A stretch of DNA of 64,000 nucleotides from Lachnospiraceae bacterium GAM79 (GTDB lineage Bacteria; Bacillota; Clostridia; Lachnospirales; Lachnospiraceae), in the NCBI GenBank assembly GCA_020735665.1, contig CP085928.1, forward strand, positions 1,652,501 to 1,716,500. The letters run 5' to 3'. Below are positions 19,811 through 28,913 of this stretch, in pieces; within the stretch, counting starts at the first letter, position 1; the number at the start of each line of letters is the position of its first letter. The translations under genes and the position numbers were made by a program. The notes beneath the pieces were generated by a model. It did not search any database. It saw only the letters and a program-made list of their open reading frames with translations, and was not told the origin of the DNA.

Positions 19811-19822
19811 GACATTTGTCAC
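19811..19822. promoter_or_regulatory. Palindrome TGACA-N2-TGTCA, candidate response-regulator site
   Basis: TGACATTTGTCA, within ATGACATTTGTCACAT, sits between the divergent promoters of the ABC operon and of the histidine kinase gene. NarL/FixJ-type regulators bind inverted repeats of this size, and the regulator encoded at 21063 is of that family. Binding is inferred. Confidence 0.45.
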
Positions 19823-19859
19823 ATTCTTTTAAAATCCGGAGTTTTTCAACCGTAGTCAA

Positions 19860-19888
19860 TTGACGCTGTATTTCTCAACAGGTATACT
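19860..19888 (+). promoter_or_regulatory. Sigma-A promoter for the two-component system
   Basis: TTGACG (19860-19865), 17 bases, TATACT (19883-19888), about 75 bases before the kinase start codon. Near-consensus. Confidence 0.7.
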
Positions 19889-19968
19889 AATACCGTCACT
19901 TATAAATCCAAGCCGGTTCACGCAATTACCTGACACCCGCGTGACCTGTCTACATACAAGGAGAAGTT

Positions 19969-21066
19969 ATGAAGCAAATCCTGACTCGACTGCTTATATT
20001 TGCAATATGCTGTATTATGTGTATTCACACTTTTTCTATATGTACGCGCAGCGTAATATATATTCTGCTTGCGATCATACTTGCTTTTGGCACAATGCTG
20101 ATTGCTGACAGGCTCTCACCCACAGCTCCGGTACTGATCCACGTAGGCATATTTATTCTGTGCTGTCTGTGCCTTAAGTTTGTTGTATTTCTTCCGCTTT
20201 TCTGCTTCTATCTGAGCAGACGACCGGTTTGTTTTACTGCACCCATCGGAGTTCTTTCCATCATTCTGGCATCTGCAAAACTTCCGATGGATACTTTACT
20301 TCTGATAGGTGTCCTCTGTCTGTGCAGCATATTATACGGATATCTGACTACAGCGCTTACCACCCTTCATCAACAGATGAAGCACCTTACAGATACATCG
20401 AAGACAAACGAACTTCTGGCAAAGGAACGAATCCGTATGATCCGGAAGGAACAGAATAACATGATTTATACTGCAACCCTGAAAGAGAGAAATCGTATCG
20501 CCAGAGAGATCCATGATAATGTCGGTCACATGCTTACCAGATCCATTCTTCAGGTTGGTGCGATCCAGACGATCAACAAAGAACCGATCCTTACAAATCC
20601 GCTTTCCGATCTCCGCGCTACGCTGGATACCGCCATGAACAGTATACGATCAAGTGTCCACGACCTTCACGATGAATCCATTGATACGAAAGCTGCCATT
20701 CAGGATATGTTGAATGATATAACAGGCTTTCATACTTCATTTGAATATGATATGGGCAACATTGTTCCGAAGGATATCAAATACTGTCTTATCAGCATTG
20801 CCAAAGAAGCGATCACCAATGCTGTAAAGCACAGCAACGGCGATCAACTCTCGATTCTGATCCGGGAACATCCGGGCTTCTATCAGTTGACGATCCGTGA
20901 CAACGGAACAGGCATTCACCTTACAACCTCCCCCGGCATCGGACTTACCAACATCCAAGAACGAGTCCAATCCTTATCCGGTACTTTACAGATATCAACC
21001 GAATCCGGATTCCGCCTGTTTGTCAGTATTCCAAAATATACACAAAAAGGAGATAGAACTGCATGA
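19969..21066 (+). CDS. Sensor histidine kinase, NarX/DesK (HisKA_3) type
   Basis: 365 residues. About four to five membrane helices in the first 130 residues with almost no extracellular loop, so the signal is likely sensed in the membrane. The HisKA_3 dimerisation segment is ERNRIAREIHDNVGH with the phospho-acceptor His at 182. The ATPase domain has the N box ITNAVKH and the G boxes DNGTG and GIGLTNIQERV. The gene overlaps the response regulator by four bases (ATGA), so translation is coupled. AAGGAGA precedes the start. Divergent from the ABC exporter, the usual arrangement for a kinase that responds to an envelope-active compound. Confidence 0.92.
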   Translation: MKQILTRLLIFAICCIMCIHTFSICTRSVIYILLAIILAFGTMLIADRLSPTAPVLIHVGIFILCCLCLKFVVFLPLFCFYLSRRPVCFTAPIGVLSIILASAKLPMDTLLLIGVLCLCSILYGYLTTALTTLHQQMKHLTDTSKTNELLAKERIRMIRKEQNNMIYTATLKERNRIAREIHDNVGHMLTRSILQVGAIQTINKEPILTNPLSDLRATLDTAMNSIRSSVHDLHDESIDTKAAIQDMLNDITGFHTSFEYDMGNIVPKDIKYCLISIAKEAITNAVKHSNGDQLSILIREHPGFYQLTIRDNGTGIHLTTSPGIGLTNIQERVQSLSGTLQISTESGFRLFVSIPKYTQKGDRTA

Positions 21067-21686
21067 ATATTATAATTGTTGATGATGATGCATTTGTCAG
21101 TGCATCTTTAAAGATCATATTAGAATCCTGCTCAGACATTACCGTACTTGCAACCGGAGCAAATGGCCACGATGCCATCTCCCTGTACGATACATACAGC
21201 CCCGATGTTCTGTTAATGGATATCCGTATGGAAGGCATGGATGGTCTGACCGCAGCGAAAGAAATCATCACCGGACACCCTGACGCAAAGATTCTGTTAC
21301 TTACTACCTTTGCCGACGATGACTATATCATCAAAGCCATCCGGACCGGCGCAAAGGGATACATCTTAAAACAGGATTTTGAGACAGTTGCATCTGCGAT
21401 CACTGCCGTACACAACGGTCAAACTGTCTTCGGGAATGAGATCATGAACAAGATCCCTACCCTGTTACAGACTGATGATCGTTTTGATTACCTGTCCTAC
21501 AATCTTACGGAAAAGGAATTTGAACTGATCCGACTGGTTGCAGATGGTCTGAACAACAAAGAAATTGCGGAGCAGCTCTTTCTCTCGGAAGGAACCGTCC
21601 GCAATTATCTCAGTAATATCCTTATGAAGCTTGACCTGCGCGATCGCACTCAAGTTGCCTGTTTTTATTATAAGAATTTATTATGA
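21063..21686 (+). CDS. Response regulator, NarL/FixJ (LuxR-type HTH) family
   Basis: 207 residues. Receiver domain with acidic pocket VDDD (residues 6-9), phospho-acceptor Asp53 in LLMDIRM, the Thr of LLTTF and the Lys of YILKQDF. The C-terminal helix-turn-helix runs LTEKEFELIRLVADGLNNKEIAEQLFLSEGTVRNYLSNI. Partner of the kinase directly upstream; the likely target is the intergenic region 19683-19968. An 8-base hairpin followed by seven T residues (about 21732-21754, inside the end of the convergent gene) could end this transcript. Confidence 0.93.
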   Translation: MNIIIVDDDAFVSASLKIILESCSDITVLATGANGHDAISLYDTYSPDVLLMDIRMEGMDGLTAAKEIITGHPDAKILLLTTFADDDYIIKAIRTGAKGYILKQDFETVASAITAVHNGQTVFGNEIMNKIPTLLQTDDRFDYLSYNLTEKEFELIRLVADGLNNKEIAEQLFLSEGTVRNYLSNILMKLDLRDRTQVACFYYKNLL

Positions 21687-21733
21687 TCTGTTTTTCAATA
21701 TCTGCATTCTTATAAGCTGATAATTTGTGTCCG

Positions 21734-24460
21734 TTATTTATTGGACGATTTTTTTCTGCTGATCATCACATATCCTGCCAATATTAATATTCCTATCACA
21801 GACAGGCATATGCCCGCCATCAGATATGGTGTATTGTAGGTCAGTGTAATCACATGTTCCCCTGCTTCTACAGGAACACCCATCAGGCCGGTTCCGATCT
21901 TTACAGGAGCTACTTTTTTGCCATTAACAACTGCCGAAAATCCCTTATTGTACGGAACCGCCAGATATAAAATACCGGATTCTTCTGTCGTTATGTGACC
22001 ATTTAAAGTATTATCGGTCCATCCGTCAAATGTCATTTGATGTGACTCTGTATATTCTTCAAATGCTTTCACTACATTCTGATCTAAGGAATACAGCGCA
22101 AATGCTTTCGTTCCCTCCTGATCTTTAACTGCCGTTGTATAAAGACGAATTCTTATCGCATACATTCGAATCTGTACAGCATCCCCTTCTTTTACCTGAC
22201 CTACATGATAAAAATCCGCTGAATCCGTGTAATTCGTAGACACTGTTACTTCATCATTCACCTTTACTTCGATACACTGAGGCTTCGTGTCCGCACATTC
22301 CAGATACAGATCTTCGTCTTTTTCCGCAGTAAGATTCACCGTGATTGCTGAAAAAACATCATTGGTACTGATATAGGAATACTCACCGTTCTTCTGTCCG
22401 GTAATATCCATACCGGCACTTGTTACTGCATCCTCCGGTATATCAATTCTTGTAAAGGCATTCTGCGTGATCTTATGTCCGGTCACAAGCTTTACCAGTT
22501 CATTCTGATTCTCTGCCATGCTGCCTTTCTCGAATACATCCGATGTATCTTCCGTTTTCGCTGTTCCGCTCCAGTCAAGAACATCTTTACTCATCAAAAA
22601 TCCCATGCCTGCCAGATTATCCGCTTCGTAGAAATCAATCTTCTCATTTTTCCGGTCGATCAGACGATACCCACCTGCAACCCCTGTTTCATCAGTCACA
22701 ACATACCGTACATTAAAGAGCTGGCGACTGATCGGAGTTACCCCTCTATAGGTATATTCAATATTCTGATATCTTGATATTCCAAGGCTGGTAAACACAT
22801 CTACTATACTGCCATTTGCCACAGATGAATACCAGTTTACGTCTGAATACGGCATATAGTTCTGTGACACCAATGCAGTCTTTCTCTCCCCTTCTGCAAG
22901 CTGCAACTGCTCATAATCTGTTAACCAGTCCGAAGCAGATATCTCGCTCTGAAGCCGCTCATCATTATACTTCTGCGGCATCTGAATCCATGCATTTGCA
23001 AAGATCTCTATACACAATAATACTATCATCCACACATAGCAGGTCGTATAACGAATACTCTTTCTGACATACAAGATCAATAAGATCAGATATGATATAC
23101 CAAAGAGCAATACAGCCGCATAGGAATAGGAATTCGCATCTTCCTTATTTAAGAACAGCTCCAAAAGGAATATAGTAATACCGATACCTGACATACTGAT
23201 TATCTGCCATACCTTTACCTGCTGTAATCTGAGCATTCCGATATAACCTGCCATCAAAATGAAAAAGACAAGGATAAATGCAAAACGATTTCCGAGTCCA
23301 TGCGTAATCGTAAAGCCATGCAGGACATAATTTAATCCGACCATGTTCAATCCAATAGTCAGGAATAAAATAACGGCCGTATATCGAAGCTTAAAACTAC
23401 ATTTGATTCCCGCTCCGAATAAGAAAAGCAGAAAGAACATAATCACCAGAATACCGCAATAATTATTGTGACTGAACAAATATCCCGTCGATATCTGTCG
23501 CAATGGATAAAATGAATTAACAAACATTCCTAGATTACTGATTCTATACCATGGAAGACTATAGTCCCCGTTTCCACAGGATGACAGATTCATAATGGCA
23601 TAAAGAGACGGAAGAACAACCATTCCCGCAATCGATACCGCCATAACCGACCATCCGAAGAAACGACATACACCGGACCATAAATTCTTAGCATTCTTCC
23701 AATCCTGCATAAAAAAATAGCAGACTATAAACAGGCAAATATAAAATGCAAAATAATAATTAAACAAAAATGCACAGGCTAATAACAACGTATAACGGAG
23801 CTGCCATTTGCCTTCCGCCAGATGCTCAACTGCAATCGCAATAAACGGAAGCAGAATCAGTCCGTCCAGCCAGAGCACATTATGATTATATACCACCACA
23901 TAACTGTTTAACGCATACAGGAGTCCGAACATCATGGAAATTACAGTTATATATTTCTCTGACAATCCCTTTTCCGCAAATCTGCGAATCTTTGAATGCC
24001 TGAAAAAGAACAGTCCTGCCGGAGCCAGGCATGATGCTTTGAGTACGATCATCAATGTCATAGATAATTCAACACGATCCGGACCAAGTACTATGGCTAT
24101 AATATTAAACGGGCTCATGCAGTAATAGAACATGTTCAGAACAATATCGATTCCAAGCCCCCGTTCCCATATAAATGAACCTTTATCCCCTGAATGCAGC
24201 CATTCAAGGAAAATTTTCAGTATACCGGGATATTGATCACATGCATCCTGATACAGAAAGCTTCTGCTGCCAAACGGATATACATGTTCTACAGCCATAT
24301 TTATCATGTAAAATCCAATACATATCAGAAACAACAAAAGATACATCCCGCAACTGCGTATGTATCTTCTGTTAAATCTGTCATTGTTTATCGTTATCGT
24401 TGAAGTAACCGGATCTGTATCGAGTTCCCGCTCCCCATGAATATTTTCATTTATCTTCAT
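21734..24460 (-). CDS. YfhO-like polytopic membrane protein
   Basis: About 908 residues. Around twelve to thirteen membrane helices in the first 560 residues (from MYLLLFLICIGFYMINM on), an extracytoplasmic domain of roughly 330 residues rich in beta structure, and a last helix (MAGICLSVIGILILAGYVM) with a basic tail. YFYQDA-like and LWLDGLILLP motifs and the overall plan are those of the YfhO family (B. subtilis YfhO and relatives are linked to glycosylation of lipoteichoic acid; GT-C-like fold). The ATG at 24460 avoids overlap with the hydrolase gene upstream; an ATG at 24544 would overlap it. Function here inferred as glycosyl transfer at the cell surface. Confidence 0.8.
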   Translation of the reverse strand: MKINENIHGERELDTDPVTSTITINNDRFNRRYIRSCGMYLLLFLICIGFYMINMAVEHVYPFGSRSFLYQDACDQYPGILKIFLEWLHSGDKGSFIWERGLGIDIVLNMFYYCMSPFNIIAIVLGPDRVELSMTLMIVLKASCLAPAGLFFFRHSKIRRFAEKGLSEKYITVISMMFGLLYALNSYVVVYNHNVLWLDGLILLPFIAIAVEHLAEGKWQLRYTLLLACAFLFNYYFAFYICLFIVCYFFMQDWKNAKNLWSGVCRFFGWSVMAVSIAGMVVLPSLYAIMNLSSCGNGDYSLPWYRISNLGMFVNSFYPLRQISTGYLFSHNNYCGILVIMFFLLFLFGAGIKCSFKLRYTAVILFLTIGLNMVGLNYVLHGFTITHGLGNRFAFILVFFILMAGYIGMLRLQQVKVWQIISMSGIGITIFLLELFLNKEDANSYSYAAVLLFGISYLILLILYVRKSIRYTTCYVWMIVLLCIEIFANAWIQMPQKYNDERLQSEISASDWLTDYEQLQLAEGERKTALVSQNYMPYSDVNWYSSVANGSIVDVFTSLGISRYQNIEYTYRGVTPISRQLFNVRYVVTDETGVAGGYRLIDRKNEKIDFYEADNLAGMGFLMSKDVLDWSGTAKTEDTSDVFEKGSMAENQNELVKLVTGHKITQNAFTRIDIPEDAVTSAGMDITGQKNGEYSYISTNDVFSAITVNLTAEKDEDLYLECADTKPQCIEVKVNDEVTVSTNYTDSADFYHVGQVKEGDAVQIRMYAIRIRLYTTAVKDQEGTKAFALYSLDQNVVKAFEEYTESHQMTFDGWTDNTLNGHITTEESGILYLAVPYNKGFSAVVNGKKVAPVKIGTGLMGVPVEAGEHVITLTYNTPYLMAGICLSVIGILILAGYVMISRKKSSNK

Positions 24461-24488
24461 AAGCTTAAATCCATCTTTCAAAAACACT

Positions 24489-25817
24489 TTAGTAGAAACA
24501 ATGATTTCCAATAATCTGATAATCAGATAAAGAATCTGTATCAATATAATTCTTATTTAAGAAGCTCATAAAACTTCCAATGTTGTTGTTACCGGCCAAG
24601 GCATCATTTGCTGCCTGCTGTGCTGTTGATAACGGACCATCCTGCAAGTATCCCTGCATTACGCTTCCCGTTGCACAAGGGAACTGATTCGGTGCATAAA
24701 TAACTGATGAAATAGAACTTCCCCATTTACCACTTCTTACACGGTTCAAAACGACATTTGCTACTGCCAACTGTCCTTCATAGGATTCATATCCTGCTTC
24801 CATGCTGACCAGACATGCCAACAGATAAGCATCATCATACTGGGATGCATCAATCTTAGAACTATCATCCGACTTCTCCTCTGTTGTTGCTTCTGTTGTA
24901 GACACTTCTGTATCCGCTTCTGTTGCTCCCTCAGTTGTCGGAGTCTCAGTTGTTGCCGTCTCGGTTGTTTCTTCATCTGCCGTCATTATATCTGCACTGT
25001 CATCAGTTGATACCACTTCATATGCTTTCTGCTGTTCAGCTTCTACCATAGCTGTGTAGTCATCAATCGACATTGCATACTCATAAGTTTCTTCTACTGT
25101 GATATAATCCGCAGCTATATAACCATCTGTTCCGTCATTCATTGTAACTTCTACCCAATCCTTATCCTGTGTCTTAACAGAAAGAACGGTATCCTTCGCT
25201 ACAAGTCCAAGGATATCTGACTGTGTAGACTTATCTGCACGTACACGAACCGTATCATCTGTTACTGTTCCAAGGACTTTCTTGTAATCTTCTGCATATG
25301 TCTCAGCATCCTTGCCGGTCAGAATATAATCACTGTTTACATACCCGATTACATCTCCCGATGAAATCTTTGTCCATTCACCGGATGTCTCCAATACATC
25401 ACCTACATTACCGTCAAACAGCTTACCTACGATGTTGGAATCTGTCGTAGCTTCTTCTCTGATATTTAATGTATCATTGATCTTTGCGATAAACTTACCA
25501 TCAAATTCGGATTTCTCCTCTGCTTTTGCCACTACAGTCTTCTTCTGAGCAGCCTTCTTTGTCGTGCTGGTCTGAAGTGCAGCCACATCAACAGTGGCAG
25601 CCTCCTCAGTAGTTGTCCCAACAGATGCAGTCTGAGCAGTCTGGCTGTTCAGATATGCCGGGCTGTGATCCAACGCCTCTCCATACTTTACAACAAGTCC
25701 AATTCCCGCTGCTGTAACAATCGTAGCTGCTGCCACAAGCAGATTACGTTTTATGTATCTATAACTAAACAAACCTCTTCCCACATGGGAAAAACGATTA
25801 TTTCTTCTAATTCTCAT
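24489..25817 (-). CDS. Cell wall hydrolase, SleB type, with two SH3b domains
   Basis: About 442 residues. Membrane anchor or signal peptide at about residues 22-44 (YIKRNLLVAAATIVTAAGIGLVV). Two bacterial SH3 domains follow, starting around INDTLNIREEATTDSNIVG and VTDDTVRVRADKSTQSDILG, then a Thr/Glu-rich linker of about 60 residues, then the SleB (Hydrolase_2) domain: LACLVSMEAGYESYEGQLAV with the catalytic Glu, VLNRVRSGKWG and NQFPCATGSVM. SleB-type enzymes are lytic transglycosylases acting on peptidoglycan, in spore formers on cortex. The ATG at 25817 is preferred to one 33 bases upstream. Confidence 0.9.
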   Translation of the reverse strand: MRIRRNNRFSHVGRGLFSYRYIKRNLLVAAATIVTAAGIGLVVKYGEALDHSPAYLNSQTAQTASVGTTTEEAATVDVAALQTSTTKKAAQKKTVVAKAEEKSEFDGKFIAKINDTLNIREEATTDSNIVGKLFDGNVGDVLETSGEWTKISSGDVIGYVNSDYILTGKDAETYAEDYKKVLGTVTDDTVRVRADKSTQSDILGLVAKDTVLSVKTQDKDWVEVTMNDGTDGYIAADYITVEETYEYAMSIDDYTAMVEAEQQKAYEVVSTDDSADIMTADEETTETATTETPTTEGATEADTEVSTTEATTEEKSDDSSKIDASQYDDAYLLACLVSMEAGYESYEGQLAVANVVLNRVRSGKWGSSISSVIYAPNQFPCATGSVMQGYLQDGPLSTAQQAANDALAGNNNIGSFMSFLNKNYIDTDSLSDYQIIGNHCFY

Positions 25818-25871
25818 CTTTTCGTACCTATTTATTAAAATCCATGACAAAATGTTACATTTCTGTTAAAA

Positions 25872-25900
25872 ATAATACTCTAATTCAAAGTTTCTGTCAA
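25872..25900 (-). promoter_or_regulatory. Sigma-A promoter of the hydrolase gene
   Basis: Minus-strand TTGACA (25895-25900), 17 bases, TATTAT (25872-25877), 55 bases before the start codon. One mismatch to the full consensus. Confidence 0.75.
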
Positions 25901-26124
25901 TACGCATATGTCTTCCAACCAAAGTTTTTATGGTAAAATGTATTAATTTTCCGTAAATAAACGCTGGATTTTTTTGTTTATTTTATATAATCTGCTGCAA
26001 TTTTATTTCACAAATGGTCATTTAACATTTTCGTCATAAATGTTGGTTTATTATAATATTTTCATACAATATCACCTGTTTTCCGAAATTAACTGAATTT
26101 GTTCTCCAACATCAAAAAAATCCA

Positions 26125-26133
26125 TGCTATAAT
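26125..26133 (+). promoter_or_regulatory. Extended -10 promoter of rsuA
   Basis: TGC followed by TATAAT (26128-26133) is an extended -10 element; no good -35 is seen 17 bases upstream. It lies 66 bases before the rsuA start. The remaining part of 25901-26124 is AT-rich and without features. Confidence 0.6.
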
Positions 26134-26199
26134 GATGGAAAATCTCTTGGATACAAGCTTTTTTTCGAATAACTAAAACACCAAAGGCAGGTATATACT

Positions 26200-26919
26200 A
26201 TGCGAATCGATAAATTTCTGGCAAATCAGGACATCGGCTCCAGATCCCAGGTAAAACAATATATAAAAAAAGGAATGATCTCGGTAAATGGAATCGTCTG
26301 CAAATCTCCCGAACAGAAGATTGATGAAAATGCAGATCAGATTTCTTATAACGGAAAGGTGATTGGATACCAAAAGCACCATTATTATATGCTGAACAAG
26401 CCCTCGGGCTGTGTCAGCGCAACAAACGATAATCTACATATAACAGTTCTGGATCTGTTAAAAGCTTCCGTTCCTGTAAAGAATCTTTTTCCTGTCGGTC
26501 GTCTGGATATCGATACAGAAGGCCTGCTGCTTATCACCGATGACGGAGAACTATCCCACAATCTCCTGTCGCCGTCCAAACATGTAGCAAAAACATATTT
26601 TGCTCGCATCGATGGTCTGGCAACAGAAGAACACATAAAAGCATTTAAAGAAGGGTTGGACATTGGCGATGACAAGCCAACCAAACCGGGTACTTTAGTC
26701 ATAAAAAATACCGACCTAAACACACAGACTTCGGAGATTCTCCTGACGATCACTGAAGGACGCTACCACCAGGTCAAACGCTCCTTCGAAGCCCTCGGCA
26801 TGAAGGTCACCTACTTAAAACGCCTGTCCATGGGAAGTCTGACGTTGGACGAAGCCCTCGCTCCCGGCGAATTCCGCGAACTGACAGATATCGAGTTACA
26901 GGCATTAACCCGAAAATAA
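26200..26919 (+). CDS. rsuA: 16S rRNA pseudouridine(516) synthase, RsuA family
   Basis: 239 residues. N-terminal S4 RNA-binding domain (MRIDKFLANQDIGSRSQVKQ) followed by the pseudouridine synthase domain with GRLDIDTEGLLLITDDG, where the first Asp is catalytic, and EGRYHQVKR. Isomerises a single uridine in 16S rRNA. The assignment to RsuA rather than RluB/RluE rests on length and overall pattern, so the precise target base is less certain. Single gene with its own promoter; convergent with the peptidase gene across a foldback element. Confidence 0.85.
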   Translation: MRIDKFLANQDIGSRSQVKQYIKKGMISVNGIVCKSPEQKIDENADQISYNGKVIGYQKHHYYMLNKPSGCVSATNDNLHITVLDLLKASVPVKNLFPVGRLDIDTEGLLLITDDGELSHNLLSPSKHVAKTYFARIDGLATEEHIKAFKEGLDIGDDKPTKPGTLVIKNTDLNTQTSEILLTITEGRYHQVKRSFEALGMKVTYLKRLSMGSLTLDEALAPGEFRELTDIELQALTRK

Positions 26920-27002
26920 CTATGTAGCAATACATGATTATAATGTAATATGCATTAACCAACAGATGAATAACTATCCAGTCTGACATTGATCTCCAAA
27001 GA

Positions 27003-27350
27003 GAATGATCTAATACTGAAAATCTTTTTAATTTAGTTTTGCGCAGATATTGTTATTCCGTATAAACATACAGAAGGAATTCTGCCCCGGATACAACCAA
27101 CCACTATAATATGACATAAGCGAGGATTTCGAAATAAGATGCACATTGCCAGTAAATGCGGGCGCTTGTTCGAGCCAAAGGCGAGTTAGCGCAGGAGCAT
27201 TTACGAATCGGGCATGTGCAGCGAATCGAAACCGCAGCGAGTCATTTATAGTGGTTGGTTGTATCCGGGGCAGAACCCCTTCTATATGTTTTGTAATAAA
27301 TAACAATATCCGCATAAATTACAAAAAAGATTTTCAGTATTAGATCATTC
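27003..27350. repeat. Foldback element B1
   Basis: Outer arms begin with a perfect 24-base match (GAATGATCTAATACTG onward) and continue with gaps for about 115 bases per side. The right arm runs into the last three codons of the convergent peptidase gene, so the left arm carries an inverted copy of that coding end. Core 27108-27254 starts near CGAGGATTTCG. Apical hairpin 27162-27192: GCGC / GCGC helix, GCC / GGC helix, loop AAA; the next outer helix is GTAAATGC / GCATTTAC. Fills most of the 420-base gap between rsuA and the peptidase gene. Same family as B2, B3, B4. Confidence 0.8.
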
Positions 27351-28053
27351 CCTTGATGTACAGAATGCTGCTTGTAATTCTTCCACCGGAATGTTTTACA
27401 TAGTCACGGTATTCTTCGTAGCTGATGTAGTATTTTTTGCCCCAGGATGAAACGATCAGATACTCATGACCTGATATTTCTTCTACCCCTGTCACAACTA
27501 CATAATGACTGTGAACATTCTTTTTCATGGATGCAAGCATACGTCCATCCTTTTCCACATACATATGGATTCCTTTATCGCCAAATACATTCGGGATATT
27601 CGGTCCGATTGATAATACAACCGGTTTATTCTTACGGATCAAATGCCGGATCTGCTTCATCATTTCCTCATCTGACAAAAACAATCTCCATCTTGCACGA
27701 AGTCCGATGTCATTCAGCATAAAATATCGGTTCAATGTATTCATTAACGTCACACCTGTCATTCCTTTATACCACAGAAAAAAAACATAATGCTTATAGA
27801 ACCATTTTACATATGCAAGATAGTCATTTTTATTATATAAGCCCTTCGGCTTGTTGATTTTGCGAATTGCATCTGTCATAAGCCCCGGGTTCTGTTCTGC
27901 AAGATAGATTGATATATCTGCCAAAGCAATTACACCACATCCTACCTTCTGCATCTTCTTACTCCTGCACCATGACTGATTTCCGCCATAGCTGATTGTA
28001 TTCATATTTTTTATTCTAATATATTCTTTATTTAACAGATAATTATTCTCCAT
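27340..28053 (-). CDS. C39-like papain-fold peptidase domain protein
   Basis: 237 residues, no signal peptide or membrane segment seen, so probably cytosolic unless secreted by another route. The pattern is that of a papain-like fold: VGCGVIALADI with a candidate catalytic Cys near residue 40, HSHYVVVTG with the candidate His, and SWGKKYYISYEEY downstream with a polar residue after Trp. Best match in style is the C39-like peptidase family (Peptidase_C39_2). No linked bacteriocin or peptide transporter is present. The ATG at 28053 has AGAGG nine bases upstream. Biological role unknown. Confidence 0.6.
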   Translation of the reverse strand: MENNYLLNKEYIRIKNMNTISYGGNQSWCRSKKMQKVGCGVIALADISIYLAEQNPGLMTDAIRKINKPKGLYNKNDYLAYVKWFYKHYVFFLWYKGMTGVTLMNTLNRYFMLNDIGLRARWRLFLSDEEMMKQIRHLIRKNKPVVLSIGPNIPNVFGDKGIHMYVEKDGRMLASMKKNVHSHYVVVTGVEEISGHEYLIVSSWGKKYYISYEEYRDYVKHSGGRITSSILYIKGMI

Positions 28054-28204
28054 ATATTTCACCCTCTTATATCAAATCTTTGACAATATATATTATCAGG
28101 CTTCTATAGAGAGATTATAACACCCATCTGCCATCACTTCAACAATTTTTTATACCATGAGAAGTAGTTTTTAAAACCATGTTTTTTGTTTCTTTATTTT
28201 CCCC

Positions 28205-28233
28205 TTTACTTTTTGTGTTCATTCTGCTATAAA
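28205..28233 (+). promoter_or_regulatory. Promoter of rnpB
   Basis: TTTACT (28205-28210), 17 bases, TATAAA (28228-28233); transcription would begin about 28240, at the 5' end of the RNA. Confidence 0.75.
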
Positions 28234-28238
28234 AGTAA

Positions 28239-28588
28239 TGAGCTGGACAAGTGATCGCGGCTGTCATATGACAGGTGAGGAAAGTCCGGGCTTCGCAGGG
28301 CAGGGTGCCGGATAACGTCCGGTGGAGGAAACTCCCAGGCTAGTGCAACAGAAATAAACCGCCATGTACATGGTAAGGGTGGAAAGGCGAGGTAAGAGCT
28401 CACCGCTGCTTCTGGTAACAGAACAGGCTCTGTAAACCCCACTCGAAGCAAGACCAAAAAAGCAGCTTCGGCTGTGAGACGAATGGCTGCCCGTCAAGTC
28501 TCAGGTAGGTCGCTTGAGCTTTATGGTAACATAAAGCCTAGATAGATGATCACTCTCGACATAACCCGGCTTATCGTCCAGCTTTTAT
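28239..28588 (+). ncRNA. rnpB: RNase P RNA
   Basis: Catalytic RNA that cuts the 5' leader from pre-tRNA. The ends pair (AGCTGGAC at 28241 with GTCCAGCT at 28576) to form P1. Universal segments are present: GAGGAAAGTCCGGGC near the 5' end, AGTGCAACAGAAA, GGTAAGAGCTCACCG, and TAGATAGATGATC with ACATAACCCGGCTTATCG at the 3' end. The arrangement is of the ancestral type (class A) common in Clostridia. Exact ends are uncertain by a few bases. Confidence 0.95.
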
Positions 28589-28596
28589 ATGATGAC

Positions 28597-28746
28597 GATA
28601 AATGGGCTGGCTATATATGTATTTCACAGAACGCTCGCGTTCTATTTTCTACATAGCGGTTCTAAACTCTCCGCTTTTCAAGCGGCTCGTTAAGTACCGA
28701 CGTAGAAAAAGGTCTGTTTCATACATATATAGCCAGCCCATTTATC
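28597..28746. repeat. Foldback element A3, directly after rnpB
   Basis: Perfect 26-base inverted repeat (28597-28622 and 28721-28746, beginning GATAAATGGGCTGG) around a 98-base core. The core resembles A1 in the same orientation: TCACAGAACGCTCGC, TCTATTTT, then the hairpin 28657-28699 with CCGC / GCGG inner helix and the TAAGTACCG strand, ending AAAAAGGTCTGTTTCAT. It starts about 10 bases past the end of RNase P RNA and may act as its terminator or 3' processing structure. Confidence 0.8.
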
Positions 28747-28760
28747 TGTTCATTGACTTA

Positions 28761-28818
28761 TACAAAGTGAGAGATAACTTACATATCCCAATAGTAATGT
28801 TATCTCCCATTTTGTATA
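28761..28818. repeat. Hairpin related to class A arms, without core
   Basis: ATACAAA-GTG-GAGATAAC pairs with GTTATCTC-CCA-TTTGTAT around a loop of about 20 bases. Its minus-strand right half (ACAAAATGGGAGATAACATTACTATT) is close to the inner arm of A1 (ACAAAATGGGAAATAGCATTACTATT), so it may be an A element that lost its core. It could also serve as terminator of the convergent kinase gene. 28819-28913 shows nothing. Confidence 0.5.
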
Positions 28819-28913
28819 CAACAGATTATATGCTATTTATATAAAGAAATACGATAACTTCTTCTCTGTCTTTGATTATAAATATTTGTTTCTTAAAAGC
28901 TCTTTCTTCATCC

